DNA of 64,000 bases from NCBI RefSeq assembly GCF_004357995.1, contig NZ_SMTK01000002.1, positions 186,001-250,000 of the forward strand, given 5' to 3'. Each line of letters begins with the position of its first letter. The stretch's first letter is position 1. Source of the stretch: Arthrobacter crusticola. Its GTDB lineage: Bacteria > Actinomycetota > Actinomycetes > Actinomycetales > Micrococcaceae. This document shows positions 34,763-42,524 of this stretch, in pieces. The translations under genes were made by a program, and so were the position numbers. The notes beneath the pieces were generated by a model. That model saw nothing but the letters and a program-made list of their open reading frames with translations. It did no database searches and was not told where the DNA came from.

Positions 34763-35958
34763 GGGTCCTCGGGCTGTCCTCGGGCACCTCGGTTGACGCC
34801 ATCGACGTCGCCGCCGCGGACTTCGACCTCGACGGCGCCGAGCTGCGCATGACACCGCTGGGCCACCGCGAAATCCCCTACAGCGGGGGGCTGCGGGACG
34901 AAATCCAGCGTGCCATGCCGCCGGCGGCCACCTCGATGGAGGCGGTTACCCGGCTGGACACCCTCATCGGGCAGGAGTTCGCGGCCGCCGCGCAGGCGCT
35001 GCTCGCCGACATCGGTGGCACCGCCGACCTTGTCGTCTCCCACGGGCAGACCCTGTTCCACTGGATCGAGGACGGCGCCGCCCGCGGGACCCTCCAGCTG
35101 GGCCAGCCCGCCTGGATCGCGCAGGCCACCGGGCTGCCGGTGCTCTCCGACGTGCGCAGCAATGACATTGCCGCCGGCGGGCAGGGCGCCCCGCTCGTGA
35201 GCCTCTTCGACTCCCTGCTGCTCGCCGGGCGTGGAGACGCTGCGGCGGCCCTGAATTCTGCTGCCTTAAATCTTGGCGGGATCGCCAACGCGACGGTGAT
35301 CCGCCCCGGCCAGGACCCCGTCGCCTTCGACACCGGGCCGGCGAACGCGCTCCTCGACGCCGCGGTGCGCGCTGCCAGCCGCGGTGCCGAGTTTGTCGAC
35401 CGGGACGGAGAGGGCGCCCGCGCCGGAACGGTCGACGACGACCTCCTGGCCGCCCTGCTCGCCCACCGCTACTACGCCCAGCCCGCGCCGAAGTCCACGG
35501 GCCGCGAAATCTTCCACTCCGGTTACCTCAGTGATGCGACGGCGGGCCGCCCGATCACCACCGCGGACCTGCTGGCCACCCTCACCGAACTGACCGCCCG
35601 CACCGTGGCCGATGCCCTCGCGGCCTTCGGAGTCGGTGAGGTGTTCATCTCCGGCGGCGGCGCCCGCAACCCGTTCCTCCTGGAGCGGCTTCGGATTCAC
35701 CTTGCACCGGCGCAGCTGCGCGATGCGGCCGACCTCGGCATCGACGCCGACGCCAAAGAGGCCTACCTTTTCGCCCTCCTCGGCTTCTTCACCTGGCACG
35801 GGCTCCCCGGCACCCTGGCCAGTGCCACCGGAAGCAGGAAGCCGCCCGTCGCCGGCCGCATCACCCCGGGCGCGGGACCCATGCGCCTGCCCGAGCCGGT
35901 GGCCGTTCCACCCTCCCGCATCACCGTGTCATCCCCCGCGTCCGTCCGGCGCCCATAG
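34759..35958 (+). CDS. anmK: anhydro-N-acetylmuramic acid kinase
   Basis: A 399-residue AnmK. It opens MRVLGLSSGTSVDAIDVA, the ATP-binding motif (GxxSGTSxDxxD); VVSHGQTLFH near residue 95 and RSNDIAAGGQGAPLV near residue 131 carry the catalytic Asp and sugar contacts; NLGGIAN and FDTGPANALLD follow, and FISGGGARNP is the adenine site. It opens the 1,6-anhydro ring and phosphorylates to MurNAc-6-P. It overlaps murQ by 4 bp. About 30 C-terminal residues (after GAGPMRLPEP) are a non-conserved Pro/Ser tail. It shows that the organism recycles anhydromuropeptide sugars. Confidence 0.93.
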   Translation: MRVLGLSSGTSVDAIDVAAADFDLDGAELRMTPLGHREIPYSGGLRDEIQRAMPPAATSMEAVTRLDTLIGQEFAAAAQALLADIGGTADLVVSHGQTLFHWIEDGAARGTLQLGQPAWIAQATGLPVLSDVRSNDIAAGGQGAPLVSLFDSLLLAGRGDAAAALNSAALNLGGIANATVIRPGQDPVAFDTGPANALLDAAVRAASRGAEFVDRDGEGARAGTVDDDLLAALLAHRYYAQPAPKSTGREIFHSGYLSDATAGRPITTADLLATLTELTARTVADALAAFGVGEVFISGGGARNPFLLERLRIHLAPAQLRDAADLGIDADAKEAYLFALLGFFTWHGLPGTLASATGSRKPPVAGRITPGAGPMRLPEPVAVPPSRITVSSPASVRRP

Positions 35959-36073
35959 TTCCTGGAGATCCTGTGCAACCCCTCTATGCGATAGTCCGTT
36001 CCACCCACGACCTCGACTCAGCGGGCTGGCCGGGCGCAGGCTCTGCCCTCCAGCCGCAGATCGGCGGCACCCG

Positions 36074-36856
36074 ATGAGAATCGCCATCCACCCCGACGCC
36101 GCGGCCGTCGGCGAGCACGCCGCCCGCATCCTCGCCTCCACCGTCGAGCGGACGCCCGACGCCGTCCTCGGCTTCGCCACGGGGTCAAGCCCGATGGCCA
36201 CCTACGAGGCGCTCGCCCGCCACCGCCGGGACGGGCTGGCCTTCGACCGGGTGCGCGGCTTCGCCCTCGACGAATACGTCGGCCTGCCCGCCGAGCACCC
36301 CGAAAGCTACCGCTCCGTGATCGACCGGGAGGTCGTGCAGCGGCTCGGCCTCACTCCGGGCAACATCCGGGTGCCCGACGGCGCGGCCCAAGATCTCGAG
36401 GCGGCCTGCCGGGCGTACGAGGACGCCATCCGGGCCAGCGGCGGGGTCGACGTGCAGCTGCTGGGCATCGGCGCCAACGGACACATCGGCTTCAACGAAC
36501 CGACGTCGTCCTTCGCCAGCCGGACCCGCGTGAAGACTCTCTCACCGCGCACCCGGGAGGACAATTCCCGGTTCTTCGGTGGCGACGTCGCCCGGGTCCC
36601 GATGCACTGCCTCACCCAGGGCATCGGCACCATTCTCGATGCGCGGGCGCTGGTGCTCGTGGCCACCGGGACGGCGAAGGCCGCCGCCGTGGCCCAGATG
36701 ATCGAAGGTCCGCTGGGCGCCTTCTGCCCGGCCACCGCCCTTCAGCTTCACGCCAATGCGACGGTGATCATCGACGAGGACGCCGCCTCGGAGCTACAAC
36801 ACTCCGCGTACTACCGGCACACTGAGGCGAACCGGCCCGCCTGGCAGCTACCCTGA
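36074..36856 (+). CDS. nagB: glucosamine-6-phosphate deaminase
   Basis: A 260-residue NagB. GFATGSSPMATYEAL near residue 33, FALDEYVGLP near residue 65 with the catalytic Asp, and GIGANGHIGFNEP near residue 130 with the His are intact. It converts glucosamine-6-P to fructose-6-P and ammonia. The ATG at 36074 gives MRIAIHPDAAAVG, the normal start. It follows anmK after 115 bp with no obvious terminator and is 5 bp upstream of nagA, so the amino-sugar pathway is encoded in reaction order murQ/anmK, then nagB/nagA. Confidence 0.94.
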   Translation: MRIAIHPDAAAVGEHAARILASTVERTPDAVLGFATGSSPMATYEALARHRRDGLAFDRVRGFALDEYVGLPAEHPESYRSVIDREVVQRLGLTPGNIRVPDGAAQDLEAACRAYEDAIRASGGVDVQLLGIGANGHIGFNEPTSSFASRTRVKTLSPRTREDNSRFFGGDVARVPMHCLTQGIGTILDARALVLVATGTAKAAAVAQMIEGPLGAFCPATALQLHANATVIIDEDAASELQHSAYYRHTEANRPAWQLP

Positions 36857-36861
36857 GTCCG

Positions 36862-38019
36862 GTGACCTTCCATCCGGCAACGCAGCCCCTCGTTCTCCAC
36901 TCCGCCCGGCGCTTCACCGGGACCACCCTCGTGCCCGATGCCTGGCTCCGGGTCGAGAGCGGCGTCGTCACCGACGTCGGGACCGGGGACTCCTGGCGCG
37001 GGCTCACTGTGGGTGCCGGGACCGAGGGAGCCGGTCCGGAGGCCGGCGTGCTCGACGCGGCCGGAGCGTACGTAGCGCCCGGGTTCGTCGACCTTCACTG
37101 CCACGGCGGGGGAGGGGCGTCCTTCGAGGATGGTGACATCAGCCCGGCGCTGCGCGTGCACAGGGCGGCGGGCACCACGAGCCTCCTGGCGTCGCTGGTG
37201 ACCAACCCGCTGCCCGTCCTTGAGGCCTCCCTGCGGTCGCTCGGCGCCGTCCGGGATCCGATGCTGCGCGGCTTCCACCTCGAGGGGCCCTTCCTTGCGA
37301 CGAGCCACTGCGGGGCCCACCGGCCCGACTACCTCGTGGCACCCACCGTTGAGGCCGTGGACCGGCTCGTTGAGGCCGGGGGAGGGTCGCTCGTGCAGGT
37401 CACGATGGCTCCCGAGCTCGACCCCGACCTCGCGGCCCTGCGGCGCTTCGTCCACCACGGCGTGCGGGTGGCCGTCGGGCACACCGCGGCGGATTACGAG
37501 ACGGCGCTGCGCGCCTTCGACGCCGGGGCGAGCCTGCTGACGCACACGTTCAACGCCATGGAGCCGCTGCACCACCGGAAACCCGGGCCGATCGCGGCCG
37601 CACTTGATTCCCCGCATGTCACCCTCGAACTCATTGCCGACGGCCTCCACGTCCACGACCCGATGGTCCGGCTGGCGTTCGCCTCCGCGCCGGGACGGGT
37701 AGCCCTGATCACCGATGCGATGGCCGCGGCAGGCGCCGGCGACGGCCAGTACACGATCGGTTCCCTCGATGTCACCGTGGCGGACGGGGAGGCCCGCCTC
37801 GCGGGCAACGGGTCAATCGCCGGCAGCACCCTGACCCTCGACGCCGCCGTCCGCCGGGCTGTGGCCGCCGGGGTCGGGGCGGCCGAGGCGGTTGCGGCGG
37901 CGACCCTCGTTCCGGCACGCGCCCTCGGGCTCCCGGGCTACGGCACGACGGAGGTCGGGGCGCGCGGGGGCGTAGTCCTGCTGGACGAGGACCTTAAGGT
38001 GCTGCGGGTCCTGTCCTGA
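36862..38019 (+). CDS. nagA: N-acetylglucosamine-6-phosphate deacetylase
   Basis: A 385-residue amidohydrolase. VDLHCHGGGG near residue 76, HLEGPFL with the metal-binding Glu near residue 137, VGHTAADYETA and LTHTFNAM with metal His, and ALITDAMAAAG with the catalytic Asp near residue 285 are present. It deacetylates GlcNAc-6-P for NagB. GTG at 36862 starts MTFHPATQPLVLH. About 20 residues after position 50 (Gly/Thr-rich) are an insertion in the first small beta domain. The 3' end overlaps the convergent GNAT gene by 26 bp, which is notable because both proteins' C-termini share that DNA. Confidence 0.93.
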   Translation: MTFHPATQPLVLHSARRFTGTTLVPDAWLRVESGVVTDVGTGDSWRGLTVGAGTEGAGPEAGVLDAAGAYVAPGFVDLHCHGGGGASFEDGDISPALRVHRAAGTTSLLASLVTNPLPVLEASLRSLGAVRDPMLRGFHLEGPFLATSHCGAHRPDYLVAPTVEAVDRLVEAGGGSLVQVTMAPELDPDLAALRRFVHHGVRVAVGHTAADYETALRAFDAGASLLTHTFNAMEPLHHRKPGPIAAALDSPHVTLELIADGLHVHDPMVRLAFASAPGRVALITDAMAAAGAGDGQYTIGSLDVTVADGEARLAGNGSIAGSTLTLDAAVRRAVAAGVGAAEAVAAATLVPARALGLPGYGTTEVGARGGVVLLDEDLKVLRVLS

Positions 38020-38368
38020 CGAGGTCGGAGTACTCGGGGTTCTCCGCCAGGAAGTGTTCGACGAAGCTGCACCCGGCGACGACCCTGAGGTTCCGGGCGC
38101 GGGCATCGGCCATGGCGTGATGGATCATGTCCGTGGCGATGCCGCGGCCCTCGAATTCCTCGTCGACGATGGTGTGCGTGTACTCGATGACGCCGTCGTG
38201 AAGGCGGTAGGCGGCCAGGCCCACCGGGGTCCCGTCCAGGTAGGCGATGTAACGGCTCTTCTCCGGGGTGTCGGTGACAGTGAGCTGTCCCTTGGGATTT
38301 CCGGAACCGGTCGTCTGCTCGCCCGCTGAATTGCCTGCCGGGCTGCCTGGCTCTGTGCCGCTGGTCAT
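37994..38368 (-). CDS. GNAT-like N-acetyltransferase (YjdJ/COG2388 type)
   Basis: A 124-residue small acetyltransferase-like protein. Core: RYIAYLDGTPVGLAAYRL, YTHTIVDEEFEGRGIATDMIHHAM (the acetyl-CoA loop is EGRGIA), and VVAGCSFVEHFLAENPEYSDLV at the C-terminus, all typical of the small COG2388 group with a Cys in VAGCSFV. A Ser/Gly/Thr-rich tail of about 30 residues precedes the domain. ATG at 38368 is taken because upstream in-frame sequence is not conserved-looking. Substrate unknown. It overlaps nagA tail to tail. Confidence 0.85.
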   Translation of the reverse strand: MTSGTEPGSPAGNSAGEQTTGSGNPKGQLTVTDTPEKSRYIAYLDGTPVGLAAYRLHDGVIEYTHTIVDEEFEGRGIATDMIHHAMADARARNLRVVAGCSFVEHFLAENPEYSDLVRTGPAAP

Positions 38369-38451
38369 GGTGTCCCCTTCGTGAGATACCGCAAGTTTTT
38401 CACTGTGCCGGGGGCTGGTCAACGCGGGCACCCCTCCGTCGAGGGCAGTGG

Positions 38452-39483
38452 TCAGAGCCGCCGGACGCACTCCCCGGTGCCCAACCGGGCCAGGCCGGCG
38501 CGGTCACCGTCGGCAAAGTCGGTCACGTTGCTGTTCCGCGCGTTCATCAGCTGGTTGGGGTCCTCGACGTGATCGAGGCCGACGACGTGCCCGAGCTCGT
38601 GCATGATCACTGCGCGGACGAGGTCCGGGCCGCCCGGATAGGTGAGGATGTTCGAAAGGGCCGGGGCGTCGAGCTGCACCTGGCCGGTGACGTAGACATA
38701 GGGATTGCCCGGCGTCGTGACCGCGCTGCTGCCGCCGAGCCCGGCGGTGTCTCCCGCAAGCTCGGGGCTTTCCTGCGGCGTCGACCAGGTGATGAGGACC
38801 GGCGCCCACCGCTTGCCGTAGGCCTCGGGCTGGAAGGACTCTCGGTCTTCCGAGGGACCCTCCGACGTGGTGCCGTCATCGATGAACTGCAGCCCGGTCG
38901 CGGCGGAGACCTGCGCGACCGCCTCATCGATGAGCGCCTCAGAGCCGGCAGGGGCGTTGTCGGGGCGGACGACGTAGTGGACCGGGCGGCAGGGGTCGTA
39001 GGCGACGAAGTCCTGCTCATCGGTGGGGGCGGCGTGAAAGCGATAGGCGTCCGAGGCGGCGACTTCGGGAGGCTGCCCGAGCGGTGCGTCCGCCGCCCCG
39101 ACACCCCAGGGCGGCACGCTGGCGCCGGGGAAGTAGGGCAGTGCCGCCGGGAGGATGTGCCGCTCGAAGACGCCGGGCCCGAAGTAGAGCCCTGCCACCA
39201 GGGCGATGGCGAGACCGGTACGCAGTCCGCCGCCTAAACGCCGGCGGGGCCGCGGCCTGAGCGCCGTCGGAGGGAGGGTGTGGGAGAGCGGTGGAGCGGG
39301 CGGCCGGACGTTGGACCGGCGCTGCGAGGCATGGAACTCCCGCAGCTGCTGATTCAGGGATTCTTCAAGAGCCCAGGCGGGCGTGCGGCCACTCGGCGAC
39401 TGCCGTTGGGGTGGTGCGCCGTCACGCGGCGCACTCCCCGGCCGTCCACTGCCCTCGGGCTCGCTGTCGTGGGGGTACGGCAT
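38452..39483 (-). CDS. membrane-anchored matrixin-type zinc metallopeptidase
   Basis: A 343-residue protein: a basic, Pro-rich cytoplasmic N-terminus of about 85 residues, one hydrophobic segment (TGLAIALVAGLYFGPGVF) and an extracellular metallopeptidase domain. The zinc site HELGHVVGLDHVEDPNQLMNAR near residue 292 has the HExxHxxGxxH ligands and a Met turn. DPCRPVHYVV and TGLQFIDDG earlier in the domain are usual in actinobacterial matrixin-like proteins. Peptidase targets are unknown. The sortase gene ends 15 bp upstream of the ATG and the excalibur protein gene precedes that, so the three surface genes look like one unit (minus strand). Confidence 0.85.
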   Translation of the reverse strand: MPYPHDSEPEGSGRPGSAPRDGAPPQRQSPSGRTPAWALEESLNQQLREFHASQRRSNVRPPAPPLSHTLPPTALRPRPRRRLGGGLRTGLAIALVAGLYFGPGVFERHILPAALPYFPGASVPPWGVGAADAPLGQPPEVAASDAYRFHAAPTDEQDFVAYDPCRPVHYVVRPDNAPAGSEALIDEAVAQVSAATGLQFIDDGTTSEGPSEDRESFQPEAYGKRWAPVLITWSTPQESPELAGDTAGLGGSSAVTTPGNPYVYVTGQVQLDAPALSNILTYPGGPDLVRAVIMHELGHVVGLDHVEDPNQLMNARNSNVTDFADGDRAGLARLGTGECVRRL

Positions 39484-39497
39484 ACCGACACCGGTCC

Positions 39498-40160
39498 TCA
39501 GCCGACGAGCTTTGCGTAGACGACGTAGTTGTCGTCGAACTCACCGGTCTCCGGGTCGAACCCGTCGCAGGTGATCAGGCGCAGCTCGGCTCCCGCGGTG
39601 TTCCCGTAGACCTTCGAGGTGGGGAAGGCGTCCTTGGCGTACTGCTCGCCACGGTCGAAGGTGAAGACCGCCTTCGTGCCGTCCTCCCGCGTCACCTCGA
39701 TGGTGTCCCCGGCCTTGAGCTTACGCAGCTCGGCGAAGATGCCCGGTCCGCCGTCGGTGGCGTTGACGTGGCCCAGGAGGACCGCCGGTCCGCGCTCGCC
39801 GGGCGTCGGGGAGCCGTTGTACCACCCGGCGGGTGCGCCGGGGCCGTCCGGGGGAACCTCGAGGGTGCCGTTATCGCGCAGGCCGAGGCTGAGCAGCTCC
39901 GAGGTCGCGCCTGTCGAGGGGATGAGGAAGGAGGCCGGCCGGGACTCGGGCAGCACCGGAAGCTCGGGAACCGTCGTCGGCGTCTGGACCTGCGGTGCCG
40001 TCGTCGCCGGTGCGGGACTGGGCATGGCCGAGGGCGACGTCGTCGGCGGGTTCTCGAGCATCTGGGCCGGAGCCTCAGAGGCGCAGCCGGAGAGCAGGAA
40101 GAAGGCAACCGCCGCAGCAGCCAGGCGGCTTCTGCGGCGGCTGCCGGGAGAACTGATCAT
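39498..40160 (-). CDS. sortase, class F-like, lipoprotein-type N-terminus
   Basis: A 220-residue sortase. The N-terminus has Arg residues, a hydrophobic stretch and LLSGC, a lipobox, so it may be a lipid-anchored enzyme outside the membrane. A Pro/Thr-rich linker of about 50 residues follows. The catalytic domain has LLGHVNA with the His near residue 130 and LRLITCDGF with the Cys near residue 195. I do not see the usual catalytic Arg: the strand after the Cys reads GEFDDNYVVYA, with Asp where I expect Arg. Next to it (38 bp) lies an excalibur protein with a C-terminal anchor-like tail that may be the substrate. Confidence 0.85.
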   Translation of the reverse strand: MISSPGSRRRSRLAAAAVAFFLLSGCASEAPAQMLENPPTTSPSAMPSPAPATTAPQVQTPTTVPELPVLPESRPASFLIPSTGATSELLSLGLRDNGTLEVPPDGPGAPAGWYNGSPTPGERGPAVLLGHVNATDGGPGIFAELRKLKAGDTIEVTREDGTKAVFTFDRGEQYAKDAFPTSKVYGNTAGAELRLITCDGFDPETGEFDDNYVVYAKLVG

Positions 40161-40198
40161 GCGTAGGACGATATCCGATTCGGTTCGACGGTGGGCGG

Positions 40199-40654
40199 TC
40201 AGACGCTGCCGGTGCTGCGGCGGCGGACCAGGTAGGTACCGCCGGCTGCCACCGCAAGGACGAGGCCGCCCCCGAGGACGAGCGTGCCCGTGTTGTCGTT
40301 CGCGGGCTCCTGGACGACGCCGGTGCCGACGCCGCCGACGGGCATTGTCGGAACCTGGGGCGGTGTCACCGGTGCCGGCTGGTTGTTCTCCATGATGATG
40401 CGGTCCACGATGCTGGCGTCGTAGGCGGGAGTGCCGGCGGCGTCGCAGCCGAAGCCGTCGCTGTCGGCGTCGAGTTTTGGCTGGTAGCCGGGCGTGCCGG
40501 CCGGGATGTTGTAGACGCCGACGGCGGCCGCAGCATCACAGTTGGCGAAGGGTATTGTCACGGCGGCCGTGGCCGGTGACGCCGAAAGTGCAGTGAAGCC
40601 GGCCGCAGCGGCAACGGCAAGAATTGCTGAGCTCTTTTTCACTTTTATCCCCAT
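40199..40654 (-). CDS. secreted excalibur (calcium-binding) domain protein with C-terminal membrane anchor
   Basis: A 151-residue exported protein. Basic residues and a hydrophobic core (SSAILAVAAAAGFTALS) then ASPATAA give a signal peptide cleaved near residue 31. The excalibur domain follows: FANCDAAAAVGVYNIPAG, PGYQPKLDADSDGFGCD, with the paired Cys and DxDxDG calcium loop. A Pro-rich linker (PVTPPQVPTMPVGG) leads to a hydrophobic helix and RRR tail, like a sorting signal, though no LPxTG is present. Start: ATG 40654 or the GTG nine bases downstream, which has GGGGA before it. A -10-like TAGAAT lies about 50 bp upstream on the minus strand. Confidence 0.8.
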   Translation of the reverse strand: MGIKVKKSSAILAVAAAAGFTALSASPATAAVTIPFANCDAAAAVGVYNIPAGTPGYQPKLDADSDGFGCDAAGTPAYDASIVDRIIMENNQPAPVTPPQVPTMPVGGVGTGVVQEPANDNTGTLVLGGGLVLAVAAGGTYLVRRRSTGSV

Positions 40655-40937
40655 AACTTTTGCAGTGACAGAAGTTATCCCTGTGACGGGACACAAGGGA
40701 TTCTAAGCACCCTGCACATTCTTGGGGAAGAGTTTCCGACGTCCGATATGTCTCGTTGAACTAGTGATTCGACATGCGACGAGCCGCTGGTTTTCCCGAC
40801 TGCGTGGGAGGGAAAGACGCCGGCTGCGGTGGGTTCTGTTCTTTCCGTATCGAGTCCGCACCAAGGGGGTGAGCCTTCGTGACTTACTGTGACGAACCGT
40901 TCTCGACTCCACGGCCTGATCGCCCGTAGGGTCGAAC

Positions 40938-41024
40938 CCAGAATCAAGAGTTCCAACGCAAAACCCTGGTTTGTTGGACGGCAACCCTCTCGCTGTAGCG
41001 GGGTGCCCCAGGTGAGGATTCGGC
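40938..41024 (+). promoter_or_regulatory. SAM riboswitch (SAM-I/SAM-IV superfamily)
   Basis: The 5' leader of the monooxygenase-metNIQ unit has the SAM aptamer core: ATCAAGAG at 40943-40950, GGCAACC at 40980-40986, GGTGCC at 41002-41007 and GGTGA at 41011-41015. P1 is closed by GAATC (40941-40945) with GATTC (41017-41021); GTTCCAAC/GTTGGAC and CGCT/AGCG give inner stems. GGGGTGCCCCAGGTGA strongly recalls the actinobacterial SAM-IV type. Expected role: shut-off of the downstream genes when SAM is high. Confidence 0.8.
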
Positions 41025-41039
41025 CCGGCCGGCGCAGAT

Positions 41040-41073
41040 GACCGGAGGGCAAGTACGGCACTTCCTCCCGGTC
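41040..41073 (+). promoter_or_regulatory. hairpin between riboswitch and first gene (expression platform candidate)
   Basis: GACCGGAGG (41040-41048) pairs with CCTCCCGGTC (41064-41073) with one bulged base. There is no T-run, and the ribosome-binding site GAGGG (41085-41089) is 12 bp downstream, so the mode of control (termination or translation) is not clear. Confidence 0.45.
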
Positions 41074-41099
41074 GTGCCCTGAACGAGGGTTTCTTTGCC

Positions 41100-42506
41100 A
41101 TGTCCTTATCCCCGCACGCCTCCGGCTCACCCCGCCGAATCCGCTTCAACGCCTTCGACATGAACTGCGTCGGCCACCAGTCCCCGGGCCTGTGGCGCCA
41201 CCCCGAGGACCAGTCCTGGCGGTACAAGGACCTCCGGTACTGGGCAGGCCTCGCCGAAACGCTGGAAAAGGGCCTGTTCGACGGCATCTTCATCGCCGAC
41301 GTCCTCGGCACCTATGACGTCTACGGCGGCTCCAACGAAGCGACGCTGCGCCAGGGCACCCAGACCCCGGTCAACGACCCGTTCCTCCTGGTCTCCGCCA
41401 TGGCCCTGGTGACCGAGCACCTCGGCTTCGGCGTCACCGCCGGCACCGCCTATGAGCACCCGTACCCCTTCGCCCGCCGCCTCTCCACACTCGACCACCT
41501 CACCAACGGGCGGTTCGGCTGGAACGTCGTCACCGGGTACCTTCCCTCGGCGGCCCGGAACCTCGGGCAGACCGACCAGCTTGAGCACGACGAGCGCTAC
41601 AACCACGCCGACGAGTACCTCGAGGTGCTCTACAAGCTGCTCGAAGGCTCCTGGGAGGACGACGCCGTCGTCCGCGACGCCGAAAGCGGTGTCTTCACCG
41701 ACCCCGCGAAGGTCCACGGCATCGGCCACGAGGGTAGGTACTTCACGACGCCGGGAATCCACCTCAGCGAACCGTCCCCGCAGCGCACCCCGGTGATCTA
41801 CCAGGCCGGCGCCTCCCCGCGGGGGATCGCCTTCGCCGCGGGCAACGCGGAGGCCGTCTTCGTCGGCTCGCCAACCAAAGCGATCCTCAAGGAGACCGTC
41901 GCGAAGATCCGCGACGCCGTCGAGGCCGCCGGGCGCGACCGCTACTCCGTGCGCATCTACACGATGCTCACCGTCATCACCGACGAGACCGAGGAAAAGG
42001 CGCACGCCAAGCACGAGGAATACAAGAAGTACGTCAGCTACGAAGGGGCGCTCGTGCTGCTCTCGGGCTGGCTCGGCATCGACCTGTCGGTGTACGACCC
42101 GGATGAGCCGCTCGGCAATGTGAAGTCGAACGCCATCCAGTCGGCCGTGGCGAACTTCTCCAAGGTCGAGGACGACGGCAAGCCGTGGACGGTGCGCGAC
42201 ATCGCCGAGTGGGCCGGCATCGGCGGGCTCGGCCCGCGCGTCGTCGGTTCCGGCGCGCAGGTCGCCGGAGAACTCCAGGCGTGGGTCGAGGAGACCGACG
42301 TCGACGGGTTCAACCTCGCCTACGCCATCACGCCGGGCTCGTTCGAGGACGTGGTGAAGTACGTGGTGCCCGAACTGCAGAAGCGCGGCGCGTACCCCAC
42401 CGAGTACGTCGAGGGGACGCTGCGCCACAAGCTCTTCGGCCGCGGCGACCGGCTGCCCGCCGAGCACCACGGCAGCAGCTACCGCCTCCAGCCTGCCGCC
42501 CGCTGA
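41100..42506 (+). CDS. DmoA-like FMN-dependent monooxygenase (NtaA/SnaA/DszA family)
   Basis: A 468-residue luciferase-like group C flavin monooxygenase. RIRFNAFDMNCVGHQSPG at the N-terminus, DGIFIADVLGTYDVYGG, RLSTLDHLTNGRFGWNVVTGYL, and PVIYQAGASPRG are hallmark segments; the sequence matches dimethyl sulfide monooxygenase (DmoA) along its length as I recall it. Known relatives need a separate flavin reductase and cleave C-S or C-N bonds. None is in the window. The SAM riboswitch before it and metNIQ after it (18 bp) argue for sulfur acquisition, for example releasing methanethiol from a thioether (inference). Confidence 0.9.
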   Translation: MSLSPHASGSPRRIRFNAFDMNCVGHQSPGLWRHPEDQSWRYKDLRYWAGLAETLEKGLFDGIFIADVLGTYDVYGGSNEATLRQGTQTPVNDPFLLVSAMALVTEHLGFGVTAGTAYEHPYPFARRLSTLDHLTNGRFGWNVVTGYLPSAARNLGQTDQLEHDERYNHADEYLEVLYKLLEGSWEDDAVVRDAESGVFTDPAKVHGIGHEGRYFTTPGIHLSEPSPQRTPVIYQAGASPRGIAFAAGNAEAVFVGSPTKAILKETVAKIRDAVEAAGRDRYSVRIYTMLTVITDETEEKAHAKHEEYKKYVSYEGALVLLSGWLGIDLSVYDPDEPLGNVKSNAIQSAVANFSKVEDDGKPWTVRDIAEWAGIGGLGPRVVGSGAQVAGELQAWVEETDVDGFNLAYAITPGSFEDVVKYVVPELQKRGAYPTEYVEGTLRHKLFGRGDRLPAEHHGSSYRLQPAAR

Positions 42507-42524
42507 CTTTCCAAGGACGAACCC

